A DNA stretch of 64,000 nt, taken from contig CM036197.1 in the NCBI GenBank assembly GCA_020631735.1, positions 40,719,880 through 40,783,879 on the forward strand, written 5' to 3'. The translations under genes and the position numbers were made by a program. The notes below the pieces were generated by a model. The model saw only the letters and a program-made list of their open reading frames with translations. It searched no databases and had not been told where the DNA came from. The stretch comes from Saccharum officinarum (Eukaryota > Streptophyta > Magnoliopsida > Poales > Poaceae). Below are positions 31,915 through 44,461 of the stretch, in pieces; within the stretch, counting starts at the first letter, position 1; each line of letters starts with the position of its first letter.

Positions 31915-34900
31915 TGTAACACCCCTGAGTGTTAAGCATGCATTAACATTTCAAAGCATGAGCATCAACATCTCATACATGTTTATCATCACATGCAATA
32001 TAAATTCACTTGAATTGAAATGTGAAAAACATTGGTTTAAACCAAAATGGTTGCATTTGCTTGCTAGAGTTGTAGAACTTGTTTAGCTACAATTTTAGAT
32101 AGTCTAGAATTTATTAACATGATTTTTGGAGTAACTTTTGTATTCAAAATCTCCTCAAATTTTGCTTTTTAAAATATTCTAGAAAAGTGAGTTTTTATTT
32201 AAAATTTTAGCTTTAAATTATTTATTCAAAATCTATTTAGAATTTTGAAAAATGCCCTAAATGAAAGTTGTAGAGAATTAAATTTTGAACAACTTTTATT
32301 TTGGAGACAACTTGTGAAAATGTCTTTTTCATCTTCAAAATTCAAATTTGAATCAATTTAGAAAATCTAGAATTTAAATTATAAAAGAAAAAGGGATTTT
32401 CGGCCTTAACGGGCCGCCGCCTCCGCTTTGGCCCGCTCGCGCAAGCCGGCCTGGCCCATCTCCCGCGTCCGCGCCTGCCCGCGCGCGCGCACGCGCCGTG
32501 GCGACCGCGGCAGAGCATCGCCGCCCCGTGGCCGCCATGCGCCGGCGCCGCCCTCCGCGTGGCCGTCCTCGATCCCCGCACGCTCGGCTCCTTGGCAACG
32601 CGCCCGCGCCGCTGCTTCCTCCCTCTCCCTCACTCGCTCTCTTTTTCGCCTGCAGAGAGAACGCCGCGCGCCCCGCGTCCTCTCGCACGCTCGCCGCCGC
32701 TGCCGCTTGCTCCATAGCCGCGTTCCGCCGCCGGCGAGCCTTCTCCGAGCGATTGCTCGCGCGTCACGCTCCGCCATCTCCTCCTCTCCCCCGAACGCAC
32801 CTCCGCGCTCCACCTCCGCCTCCGGTAAGGCGCCATTTTGCGCGTCCCGCCGCGCCACCATTTCCGGCCACCGCGCGCTCGTTCCGCCCCTCCGACGTTC
32901 TCGCCCTCTCTCGACCCCTGCGCGCTGCGCTCTGGTGGTGGCCATCTTTTCGCGAGCCTTGTGCGCCCGATCGCCGGTCCCCGCTCGGCTAGAGTTGGCC
33001 GTTGGCCGCTGGCGGGCACCGCTCCGCTGTGACGTCGCGTGCACCGGCGTCGCGCCCGTGCCCCGCTCCCCACCCCCTCTCTGTCTTTCTTGGGCCGCAG
33101 CGCTAGTGGGCCGCGCCACCGAGCCGGACCGCTTGTTTCCTCCGCGCGGGATGCCGAAGCCGTTTCGGCAGTGGGCCACTGGAGCTCGCGGGCCGGCCTG
33201 TTAGGCAGAAAGGAATAATCGGAAATTCAATTTTTATTTTCTTTTAAAAGAAGAAATGTTGGGAAAAATGTTGTGTATCCGTTTTAGCTCCAAAAATTGT
33301 GAAACAAATTTTGTAGTGTTTCTCTTAAGTAGATCTATAGTTTAAAAATATTGCATGTTAGTTTTGTAATACTTTTCTGTGTAGAATTATTTAATCTTTA
33401 TAATTGCTAATATCTTAGAAAATGTGTAGTAAATTAAAGAAAGGTCAGAAAAATATGGTTCATGTTTCATTAATCTTCTTTAGTGATGTACTTTCTAGGA
33501 AAAATGTTTATGAGGCATATTCTGTGAAAAATTATTGCAGTGTAGTTTAAATGCCTTTAATTGATGATTTTTGTTATTTTTGGTAGAGAGCAAAAATTGT
33601 ATAACTCATGCATGTGGTAATTTTTGTGATGTGCTTGTTTACCGTGGATAATATAGGAAAAATATGAAATCTGTTGTTTGACACTTTTTCTAGCACAAAG
33701 TATTTTCATGCTCATTATTATGCTATAGCTTGTTTATTTTATATAGATAGTTTTACTTATTCAAATTCCATGAAATTTTTGTAGTATACTATTGGTAGTA
33801 GGAGTGTGCTACTGTAATTTTTGTAGATTTTTACCTGTAACAGAAATAAATATTGATGTGTAACCCTAGTTTAAATAGGAAATAAAAGTTTATTCTTTAT
33901 GAGTAATTAAAAGAAATAAGAAGTGTTTGGTGTATCTTTGAAGCACCAAACTACCTTGCTGGTGTTACTTGGTAGGCTAAGGTATTAGGGTTTGGCAAAG
34001 TGTAGCAACAATTGTATGAGAATTTTATGCTACCTAGTATAAGAGTAGATGACTTGTTTTGTGGCACATGTTCTTGGATGATGTAGACTACCTTGTAGAA
34101 GATATTGTCTATAATCCATACTATTAGTTCAATGTGCTCATCTGCATATCATGTCATCATAGCATTCCACCGCATCCTATGCACCGTCTACATGGTTGCT
34201 TATGCAATTGCATCATACAGGATCGCAGGAGGAGTCACAAGTAGCAGTGCCGGAAGATCAGACTTGGACCGATCAGCAAGAGCCCCAGGCACAGGAGGTG
34301 CCCGAGGAAGAGGAGCCAGGAGAGGAGTTGCCCGAGTGCGTAAATCACCAGCCTAGCTCGTTCGAAAGAGGCAAGCCCCAGAGCATTCTAAGTCTCCTAC
34401 TTTATAAAAGCAATTCTTTATATATGAGTTTTATATATTGTTGCATTAAGTTGTAGGAGTTGAGTGAAACCGTTGTTGCATTTATAATTATCCTTGTCCA
34501 CCTGGATACCTCTTTACCCTGTTAGGTCAGGATCGAATAATTGCTTAGCCTTGCTTAGACCGGTAGAAGTCGGGTGATTTTCAGTCACCTGTGAGATATA
34601 GGCGAATACCTGGTTATGGTTAGCTATAATTGTTATCATGAAAAGTAACCAAGTGTTGATAAATAAAGGGAGACCAGGCGGAGTCTTATAGGGTTTTGGA
34701 CTATAGTGATTTCGTTTGTGTCGATTAAGGACCGATCGTTGCTCGTCCCTCTTGTCATGTTGAACACATGCCTTACATTTAGCTGGCCGAATAAAGTACC
34801 TTTCGACCGCGAAGCTAGTGACACTATTCGAGCTGGGATAAACTCGGATTGGCAGACTGGTGCTGAAGGGGGTATGACGGGGACGTGAAGGGTGAGACCA

Positions 34901-35856
34901 AGGTGCGTCCTGGCAGTCGAGCGGTCCCTAGGTAGTGCGATCCATGACTGTTATCCCGTGGCTACTTGGAAAGTGTCATTGGTGATCTAAGTGATCCTGA
35001 CCGGGGAAGCGTGGTTTGTGTGAGAAATAAATCACTAGCTGGTTAGGAATCGATTCGAATCGCCATCGCTCCTGGATAGTGAGCACTTGACTCGAGCTAC
35101 AGCATCGTAGTAACAATGATGGAACCCGGATGGTTATGTGAATGATGTTGGAAATACTAAACCTGATATGGTAACGTTTCATGTTAATGGTTAATCAAGT
35201 GATTGCTCTAGCATAGGTGCTCACTTAGACTAATCAGGTATAATTAAGTGGATGCTTATAGTTAAATGGTTCATAACTGATAACTTCTGCTTTTCGCAAA
35301 TGAGTCAAGCCAGCCCACTTTATAAAGACCTTGCATACTCCTTGGTGTCTTTTATTTCTGTTTTTGACGTGTAAGTCTAGCTGAGTACCTTCTCGTACTC
35401 AGGGCGTTGTTCCCATTGTTGTTGCAGATGGCCAGATGTACTATGGTTATTGCGTCAACTGTCTGTATCTGGCGATGGGCGACAACTAGGACCAAGGGCA
35501 AGGGTCACTCCGTTCATCTTATCTCATGCTTTTGTGGGCTATGACTACCTGCTGGCACTGTAACTGAACTAAGTGTGTGTGTGGTTTAAAACTACTTACT
35601 TCCGCTATGTTATTTTGTGCGCGTGTTGTAATAACTTTTTATTTTGAACTTCGATGTATTCAACTCTTGTTGCGAACTTTCTATAGCATGTGACTGTGGC
35701 TGCTAAATCAGTACGATCTTGGTTGTATATTGGTTGGTTTGAAATCCCTCGTGATTTCACGGAATCTCAGGTTATACGGGCTTAAGTTTGGTAAATTATC
35801 TGCCTCGGTGGAAGATTTTCTTACTTAATCTCGTATAATCATGTTGATCCGTTACA
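31915..35856 (+). mobile_element. 3.9-kb solo-LTR-like insertion, TSD GGAAC
   Basis: It begins TGTAACACCCC and ends CCGTTACA, flanked by GGAAC at 31910-31914 and 35857-35861. The 5-bp TSD and TG...CA ends fit an LTR. No PBS, gag or pol is seen. The length and the TGTAACACCC start resemble the large LTRs of Tekay/Del chromoviruses. It contains a GC-rich block at about 32400-33200, whose long open frames show no domain, and a TATAAA at 35321-35326. Confidence 0.8.
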
Positions 35857-36060
35857 GGAACCAAGTTGAGAAGGATCTAGAAGACATGAGAAGGCAATCC
35901 ATCGAAGGAGGGCCCACCTAGAAGCCACCCAGGTCGGCCGACCCTAGGGGGTCCCACCTGTTAGCCTTCTCCGCAAGTCGGTTCTCTCACCTTAGGGTTT
36001 GCATCTTCGCCGCTAATCAAGGTCAGTTTGATTTGAGGGCTCTGGTTCATCTCATCGGCC

Positions 36061-36068
36061 TATATAAG
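36061..36068 (+). promoter_or_regulatory. TATA box of the 5' LTR
   Basis: TATATAAG within CGGCCTATATAAGC is conserved at the equivalent place in the 3' LTR (46365-46372). Confidence 0.55.
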
Positions 36069-37217
36069 CTAGCCCCTACCCCTGGGTTCAAAGCATTCAA
36101 GTCATTTGATCAAGTCATCAGAGCCAAAAACCCTAGTTTCCTTAGAGCTCCACCATATTCTAGAGCATAGCTACATAGGTTAGAAGTAGAGGAAGGCAAG
36201 CTTCGCTTAGATTCCGGATCGTGTCAAGAGCGTGTCTTGGTAAAGCCTTCTGTAACCTCTCTTTTGTATCTTTCTGTATTTACTTGCTAGTTACAATAGA
36301 TATGACATTACTTTATATATTATCTATGTTCTCGATTATATTATTCATTGTCTACTTTGATTATATACTTAGTATAGTTAGAATGTCTTTATATTTAAGC
36401 ATAAGATCGTATAGCGCTCACTCTTTGATATCATGGGTGAGTGATCGACATTGTGTAAGTGTGGTGCTTATACGTTGTTTACCTGTGAATGTACCCTATA
36501 TTCTGGGTCATGTGGTAGATCGTGGAAGTGACACTCCCGTTGAGTCCTTTGTAGTCCACTCCCTGAATATAGGATAAGTAGGACCCGGTTGCGAAGGAAG
36601 ACTTGCTTTGTTCTTGATCTTCCTTAGTAATGTCCCTTGTGCGTAAATATAAAGTATTCTTGCCATGATTGCTAAGTGTAATTGCACTAATCATAGTATA
36701 CTCTGACATGTGATTAAGAATGACTTAGGAATATTCCTTTATTTCTACCTAAACCATGCTATTGCTATAGAAGAGAGTGCTCTGAGTAAATTACACTATT
36801 TATGACTTGACATTTATCCGTCATTCATTATCATTTATCTTATGACTTATCCCTGTTACGAGTAGATGGATTAGACATGGTTAACTCTCTATTGCATGTA
36901 CAAGTGATTATCATATTCCTATAGCCATCCCTTTCAGTGGTAAAATATAAATAACGATCCCTATAATACTCCTAGGTAAAATGCTACAATAGTATAATTA
37001 TCTATGCGCTTGTGGATATTTTCTATTCTTATCTTTATATTCTTCCTAGTCATATGAAATAATAAGATAACTACTTAGTAGTAATAGATAGTGCCTATAG
37101 TCACTTTTAGCTCCATCATTGGGGATGACAACCTGGTACAATTAAGCTAGAGGTGTAGGTAATTAAGAGGTGACTACTAGAACAAGTGTCAAGTTAATAA
37201 AAACCAATAAGCATTTT

Positions 37218-37308
37218 TGGTACCATTGCTAGGGATAGAATTCAAATTCTATTCTTGGTAGTGACGCTAAGAAATGTCAACAAGCATTTTTGGCACCATT
37301 GCCGGAGA
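37218..37308 (+). other. duplicated primer-binding-site-like sequence (tRNA-Asp type)
   Basis: TGGTACCATTGCTAGGGA at 37218-37235 and TGGCACCATTGCCGGAGA at 37291-37308 both resemble the plant Athila/Tat PBS TGGCGCCGTTGCCGGGGA. The second copy differs at three sites, all G to A, consistent with decay of methylated CpG or CHG cytosines. Both are preceded by AAGCATTTT. Confidence 0.6.
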
Positions 37309-37440
37309 AGGTTGAAAGGCTATCCAAAAGGAATATTAATATCACTTGTACCACACTGATGTGATTGAGGAAACCATTTATCTCTACTCAGACAGGCTCA
37401 CCATTAGTTTGTCTACTTGTATATCTTATGCAGGGTGATG

Positions 37441-38875
37441 TATGACTGGTTTTGATCTTCTGACAAACTACTTAAATGATCCAGAAGTACTACTCAGGAA
37501 AGCTAAAGCTAGTCTTAAGAAGGTTCTCACTCTAGAGTCAGAGGACAACCGAGTAAGATGAAGTTTGACACCAGAGTTTGAAGCTGTGGCTAACAAGACT
37601 CTTCGTGAATTCTCTGCTCTAACCACCGCTAACATCCGTACCGGACCACAGACCGATGTTGGAGAGAATGGATTCAAGCTCAAGCCAGCTCTTATCAACA
37701 TGTGCAAGCTAGTCAGTTTTGTGGAAAGGCACATGAAGATGCGAGTGCATATCTCCAACACTTTCTGGAGATCTGCAACACTTTCACTATCAAAGGAGTA
37801 ACCAGAGATGCTATTCTACTCCACCTTTTCCATTCTCACTGTTGGGAAAGGCAAAACAGTGGTTCTACGCCAATAAAGACAAGAACACTACATGGGATAT
37901 TTGCTCCACTGCCTTCCTAGCAAAGTTCTTCCCTATGGGCAAAACAAATGCTCTGCATGGGAGAATCTCAAGTTTTCAACAACAATATGATGAATCTGTC
38001 TTTGAGGTCTGGGAACACTTTCAAGACTATATCTTAGAATGTCCTCATCATGAGATGGAGAATTAGCTACTCATGCAAACATTCTACCACGGGTTGACCA
38101 CTAGCACCCGTGAGACAATGGATGTCGTTGCAGGATATGATTTTCTGTCACTTACTATTAGAGATACAACAACTCTTGTGAAGAAGATGGCTTCTAACCA
38201 AGGTTGGAATGAAGAACGAACTCATACCCGCAAAAGAGGTGGAATGAACCAGCTCAAGGAGGTAGACATGCTGTCTGCTAAGATGGACTTGCTGATGAAG
38301 AGGCTCGATGACCGAGCCAGTGAGAAGAAATAAGTCATGCACATTTATGATTCTCGCATGACATGTGAAGAGTGTGGAGGCACTGGGCACTTAGACCATA
38401 ACTATCCAGAGATCCAAGCAGATGTGAACTATATCAATAACAACACCAACTACCATCCTCAGAATCAAGGTTGGAATCAACAACAGAGGCCTAGCTACTC
38501 AGGTAATTACCAAGGTAATTATCAAGGTAATAATTTCAATAATTTTAATACACCTTTGAGAGATCTAGTTACTGGTCAATCTAGATTATTGAATCAAGTA
38601 TCTAAGAAGATAACTTCCAATGATAAACTGCTAGAAACTATCAATAATAGAATGGATAGTTTTGTTCCTGCCATTAACATCCAACATAGCTTTAATAAAA
38701 TGATAGAATCTCAAATAGCTCAGCTGGCATCTTCTATCCCTCCGACAGACAAAGGTAAGATTTCAGGGTAACCGGAAGAATTAAAAACTACAAATCTTGT
38801 CGACATATTCAACGTAGGATGGTACTACAAAAATCAACTATCACGAGGATGGAAAGATGACTCCATGCCAGAAAA
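37441..38875 (+). pseudogene. Athila-like gag, decayed
   Basis: Segments in three frames together resemble a plant Gag: ALINM, CGKAHEDASAYLQHFLEICN, WFYANKDKNTTWDICSTAFL, PMGKTNALHGRISSFQQQYD, LMQTFYHGLTTSTRETMD and MDLLMKRLDDR. There are stops at about 37558, 38064-38066, after SEKK (about 38331) and at about 38769, with frameshifts near 37700 and 37826. The zinc knuckle at 38364-38405 reads CEECGGTGHLDHNY; its last Cys is Tyr (TAT 38403-38405). Asn/Gln/Tyr-rich repeats follow. It is non-functional as it stands. Confidence 0.8.
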
Positions 38876-39350
38876 GTAGGGTGACCGAAGAAGACCTGTC
38901 ATCCCAACAACCATTGGGCCAAACACTTTTGAAGAAGTTGTCTGTGACTTCGGTGCAAGCGTCAACATCATGCCAAAGGTAATTTATGAGAAAATTCATG
39001 GAGTCAATTGTTGACACAACTATGTGTTTGCAACTTGCAGATCAGTCACTCTGCTACCCGAAGGGCATCCTTGAAGACGTCTATGTGCGAGTTGGACACT
39101 CGTATGTACCTGCAGACTTTGTGGTAGTAGAAACATATGGTGTTGAGAGGGCACCTATCATTTTGGGTTGACCATTCCTAAGGACCACAAAAGTCATTAT
39201 CTATACAGATGATGCTAAAATCTATTTCACTATCAAGGGTTGGAAGGAGATATTCACTTTCGAGAACAAAACACTGCAATCTCTAGCTCATCCACAAAAG
39301 GCGTACATATACGAGGACAAGACAACAGAAAAAGAAGACAAATAGGAGAA
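38876..39350 (+). pseudogene. retropepsin-like module 1, decayed
   Basis: The core VCDFGASVNIMPKVIYEKI has its Asp at 38946-38948, of the D-x-G-A-S type usual in Athila proteases. About 75 codons later APIILG-stop-PFL corresponds to the conserved ILGRPFL element, with the Arg codon changed to TGA. A frameshift lies near 39000. An acidic tail follows. Confidence 0.7.
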
Positions 39351-39388
39351 TGAATAAGACTAAGCAATCACCTACAGAATCAGTGAAG

Positions 39389-39860
39389 ATGATCAACACA
39401 GTCCACACGGAATACGATCACCTCCTTATATCACCGTACCTCCTTAAACAGGATGATCCAGGCATACCAACAATCAAGTGCACGATCAATCAAATAATCT
39501 TCCACAAGACCATCTGTTACACTGGGTCAATAGTCAACATAATGGCCAAGGTAACATATAAGTATTTATTCGGTAAAGAACCTTTATATCCCACCTATGT
39601 GTAGCTGCAGATGGTGGACCAAACATTTTGATTCCCAGAGGGGATAGCAAAGAATGTCATGGTGTAAATTCATGATCACTATGTCCCCACTGACTTCATG
39701 GTCCTGGACATGGGAGAAGAAGAATACGATCCACCGATTGTGCTTGGAAGACCATTCCTCAACACCACTCAAGTAATCATCTACATGAGATCAGAAGAGG
39801 TCCACTTCTAGTTCCCTTATGAGAAGGTACACTATTCTTTCAATAGTTATACAACTTATG
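39389..39860 (+). pseudogene. retropepsin-like module 2, decayed
   Basis: A second, non-identical module has CYTGSIVNIMAKVTYKYLFG (39515 onward) in place of a D-TGS core; the expected Asp is Tyr (TAC 39518-39520). It continues with YVPTDFMVLDMGEEEYDPPI and VLGRPFLNTTQVIIYM. Several in-frame TAG/TGA codons occur. This is the second copy of the ILGRPFL-bearing fold in the same element. Confidence 0.65.
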
Positions 39861-40090
39861 GACAACCAATGAAGAACAGATCAAGGAGGAGACACCGTTC
39901 AGGCCAACACCACAATAATCAGCTTCTGAATGAAGAAGAAGAACCTATGAAGGACAAGTCCCTAACATCAAAGTCAACTTCATCAACTAAACATGTATGG
40001 AAGGAGAAGAGATCATCGTCCAGTTCACCGTCACAAGAGGTGCAATCAGGGTTGTCTTTTCGGCCCAGTGATACACTCTGGAAAGACTGA
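39861..40090 (+). pseudogene. Lys/Arg/Ser-rich tail after the protease-like modules
   Basis: An open 73-codon stretch (39869-40090) begins MKNRSRRRHRSGQHHNNQLL and contains acidic and Ser-rich blocks, then stops. No pol domain follows. Confidence 0.5.
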
Positions 40091-40835
40091 GCAAGACAAG
40101 AAGTCCTGTTCGGAGGACTTAAATCACTGAACCCTTGCCAGAAGATAAACTTGGTAGTTATCCATATTTTCCTTTCTAGCATTATATAATTTTTCTTTAG
40201 CATAATTAATTTCTATTGCATATTTACTTTACTACATCTGCATTAGAAAAAGAAAATAAATATTTGCTTACTGCATTGCATCAATAATCTTAAGCCCCAT
40301 GTGGATAATTTTATGGCATAAAACCTGCAAAAATATTCACCGTGGTGATATAAAAATAAAAATAAAATAAATAATTATTCATCTTGTTACATTTTCTATT
40401 GCATCATAAAATCCAAAAATATTGAAAAAGAAATCATGTTGCAATTATACTTAAAAGAAACATTATATCAAACATGGGAGAGCTCTAGGCAACTGAAGCT
40501 TAGGTGGTTTACCATTAACGCTTAATTTATTCCACAAGTTTTATTGTTTATTTGAGTTTTATAGGATTTGAAGGATTAAGAAGAGCTGACAAGCGGGTAG
40601 ATGTTCTATCCACTATTAGAGCACTGCTTCAATCATCATCAATATCAATCAATGCTCCGATAGAGGGAGTATATCTACGCTGCTAGATTGCTACACTGCA
40701 AGAATGAATGACTACGTCATTATCCAGCTTGGGGGAAAAGCATCCTTCATGTATACAGCTAAGTATTTCTTTCCTCTTTTTACTTTACTACTTTTAAGTG
40801 TGCTATTAAAAATAATAAAAAGATGCATAACCATA
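40091..40835 (+). other. non-coding internal region of the retroelement
   Basis: AT-rich, with no protein similarity seen. It is part of the element up to the nested insertion. Confidence 0.6.
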
Positions 40836-43800
40836 TGTCACACCCGGTTTTCTAAAGAACAAAACTAGGCTAATCATATGTGTGCCCAGGAAGTCCACAC
40901 ATATGCCAGAATGAAAAAGTATCAGAAATAATGTTATTATATAACGTATACATAGCTATATTAACACTTACATCAGAGTATCGCGGAACGGTGACTAAAC
41001 TTCGGGCTCCATTCTTCTCAGGGACGGCTGACTGGGGGTAACATATGCCTAGCACTTCTACTAGTCTTCTGGAAACCCCACTACACCTTTGTCCTTTTTC
41101 TGAGTAGCATCTTTTTACATACTGGAGTGTGGGAGAAATAGCAAGAATGAGTCCATGTCGAACTCAACAAGTATAACACAGGGTTCATGAGGCTCAAAAA
41201 GGCTAGACACTGTTTAACTGCGTTTAGCTTTTAATCATCATATAATTAGCAATTGAGTAGCATCAAGGTAATCCAAATCCCATTAATGAATCAATGATCA
41301 ATTGTAATAAGGATAATGAATAGCATTAACATGAGCATAACAATAATCAACAATAATTAAGCATGATATAACAATGGTGATCAACTATTCTGTAAGAATC
41401 CCCAAGGCCGCTCGTATCCGTGAGCACGGCTAGTATACCAGTTTTTAACTCTGCGCAGAGGTGTACACTTTCACTGTGAGTCATGATTTCCAAATACATG
41501 GGTTTGCAAGGCCCAAAACATCAGAGACCATATAAAGCCATTCAAAAGTTCGTCTAACAAGTTAGGGCCATTAGATTCACTCGGCAGGCAGATGTAGAAC
41601 CCCCCTTCCCTGTGGCACAACAACCACAGCCTATACACACTAGGCCAGGGGCTCGCACTACACCCAACGTGGCAAGCCATTCTTACGTCATTTAAGGTAA
41701 CCTCTAACAAGCTAGAAAAGGTCTCTTGAACAACTAGAGCCAGAGCCATATAGCCCTCACAGCTGTACTGTATGTCCCGGTTATCACTTACAGGTAAGTC
41801 CTTACGGAGAGTAACTAGAGCATCAAAATAACCCACATGCTCTAGCCCCCTTTCAACAGAAATAACATCATCTTAATTGGTTGATTGCATAATCCATTAG
41901 TCAAATTACAAGATCATTGTTCATAATTAAGCGCTAGCAGTAGCTACCCAAATGCATAACCCATAGGTGACAAGGAAACAAGATATCAATAGCTAAGTTA
42001 TAATCTCTATGGTTGTCAAGGAAGACACATGCATATGTATAATAATTTCAGTGAATAGGCAACAAGGATGGTCCCATGTTATACTTGCCTTAATCAAAGC
42101 TTTCCTGATGATACTGCTGGTCTGGCTCAAAATAATACTCCTGATCGTCAAGAAATTGCTCACCGTCTATACTCGATCATCAATCAACAACACACATGCA
42201 TCCAATCAAACATACACGAAGCAAACAAAGAGATACAATTAGAACAGTACACCAACAATAACAAAACAGTAATAAAAGTTTATAAAACTCTTCTACACGT
42301 TTCTACGATCACACAGACGCAAAGATCACCAAATTCGGAGTTAAAACGTGAAAGTTATGAATTTTCTAAGATTTCCTATAGATAAATAAATACTCAATTA
42401 TAAACTCGAAAAATAAATTATCAAAACCAACTGTACAACTACACTAACATGTAGAGCTCGTAAATACGAATCTAACGCAACTTGATTGGAGCAAAACAGA
42501 TTTCAAATGAATAAATGGTCGAGGATTAAAGCCGTATAACTATGAAAAACACATACGTACTGTAATGTGAAATTGTTGTCCTTTGGCCACTCGCTTACTA
42601 AAGTTGATGCTATTTGCTTGTATAACTCGAGCACCGAGCTAATAGCGGTTCAGACGTTCAATCACTGGTGATGATGGTCACCATGACAGCTCGCCGGGAT
42701 TGGCGACAGGCAGCGCTTTTTTGGAGGATTTACGGCGGTAGTAGCAGCAGTCGCCGATTACATAAATCCTCACATGATATATATACTGAACTGTTAAAAT
42801 CTTGATTGCCTCCGATGTTGAGCGAAACCCCGATCTCGTTGTGTGACGAATAACTTGGTGATGTCAACTCTACATTTTAGTCGTGATCTCGTGGAGGCGC
42901 AAATGCTTAGGCGAATCTCGATCTGACGATCTCCATCATTAGTCATGAAGTCCTCAACTTGCAGCGGGATGCCTATGCAGATTAGTCGATCTGAGAGAGT
43001 CGATACAGCGCACGGCGGTGACAAGACTCAATGGCAGCATTGGTCATGGCCAAATCTCCATCTGATGAATCGACGCACGATGGATTGGAATTTGGAAACC
43101 AAGCGTCAGGCCTCTCGGTTGCTAACAAGGGCTGGACGTGTCATGTGCCCACAGATGAGGATGTACGCTCGGCTCAATGGAGTGCATGGCTTGTTCGTGC
43201 ATGCATATACCCATATGCCTGGCTTTTGCTTGCTTGGATGTGGATCGAACGTGGTTGCAGGATGTGCATCCCATGCACAGCACACGGCCATACACAGCAG
43301 GGACGCGTAGGCGACGGCCTCCTCCACAGCGGGGACACGTAGTCGATGTCAACCTCCTCCAGCGCCGCAGAATCGAGTCAACCTCCTGATGGCCTCTCTA
43401 TGATGGCTACCTCCTGGTCGTGTGCAGTCCTCTAGCCGGCAGCGTATACGTGATCTAGCGAGGTGGCGGCTTGCACTAGGGTTAGGATTGGAGAGGGCGC
43501 TGGCACCTGGGCTCAAGTTTTATAGGGCAAGTTTCATCGGTGGCCATATCAAATCCGTGACGAACGTATTTGGCGATTCGGTCGAAAGCGTTGCACACAT
43601 CAACGGCAGCCCAGCAAGCCTGTCGTGCGGCCTCTTCGGTGGTGGAGACGGAGTTGCAAGCTTGGCTGTGGTGGTCTCCGAGTAGTATTGTACTGCCTAT
43701 CAGACTTGAGCACGTGTACTGGCCACGAATCCTTTCCGCATATGGCTCTAGTACTGTTGAGAATCGGATTGAAGCTGCTTTGGTCTGCTGCCCATGGGGT

Positions 43801-44456
43801 AGGTACATATTTATAGGAAGGAAAACTCTCCATCTTTACATCAACTAGTAATATGGTACTAATCGATGTTGCACCCTCCACCTTTACTAATAGGCCTAAT
43901 TAATTATCAAAGCCCATTAGTAAATAAAGACATGGGCCTTTGGGTAGGAGGAAATCTGAGATATTTTATACTTTTCGGAATTAATTAATTTCATGGATAA
44001 ATTAATTCTAGAAAAGTCCAGAATTGAATTTTAAGCCACGAAAAATACCTCGAAGGCTCCGAAAATTTAGGGAAAATTCTCAGAGATATTTTAGAATAAG
44101 ACGAACCCAAATAAAGTATTTGGAGCTCATGAAAAGGTTGATGAAGAGATCAAGGAAAAAGATTAAGCTCACAGAAATTGAAATTTTAAATCCAGAAAAT
44201 ACCAAAAAGTTTTCCGATGAGAAGTAAACGTCGTCCTATGGTATTTTGAAAATAATAGCACTCACCAACACCAAAGACAAGCATCACACAAGCACCACAT
44301 TATCAAATTAATATGAAAAAGTTTAAAACCAAAATTTTCTATATTTAAATTAGCAGCAACTTAACTTATCTAATAAATTTATTCAAATATTGAAATTATT
44401 TATTTTATTTAGTATTTTTCATGCACAACCCAAAATAGGAAATTTTGGGTGTGACA
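40836..44456 (-). mobile_element. 3.6-kb solo-LTR-like insertion, TSD CCATA
   Basis: The ends are TGTCACACCC and GGGTGTGACA, with CCATA at 40831-40835 and 44457-44461. No gag, pol or PBS is visible. On the minus strand it begins TGTCACACCCAAAATTTCC and ends CCGGGTGTGACA, a style I associate with Tekay-type chromovirus LTRs, so minus orientation is preferred. The open frames around 42.9-43.8 kb lack domains. Confidence 0.8.
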
Positions 44457-44461
44457 CCATA

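Larger units (their letters stand above)
31715..37286 (+). repeat. 5' LTR of the non-autonomous element, interrupted at 31915-35856
   Basis: The left part is 31715-31914 and the right part resumes at 35862. Joining them across one GGAAC copy matches the uninterrupted 3' LTR at 45963-47298, including GTAAAAAGCATATTCCACCG and AAGTTGAGAAGGATCTAGAA. The right boundary is either about 37217 or about 37286 because a PBS-like stretch occurs twice. Confidence 0.75.

Noticed and set aside
32400..33200. Open frames of about 258 codons on both strands
   Set aside because: They lie inside the 3.9-kb solo-LTR-like insertion, are Arg/Ala/Pro-rich by composition and have no recognisable domain.
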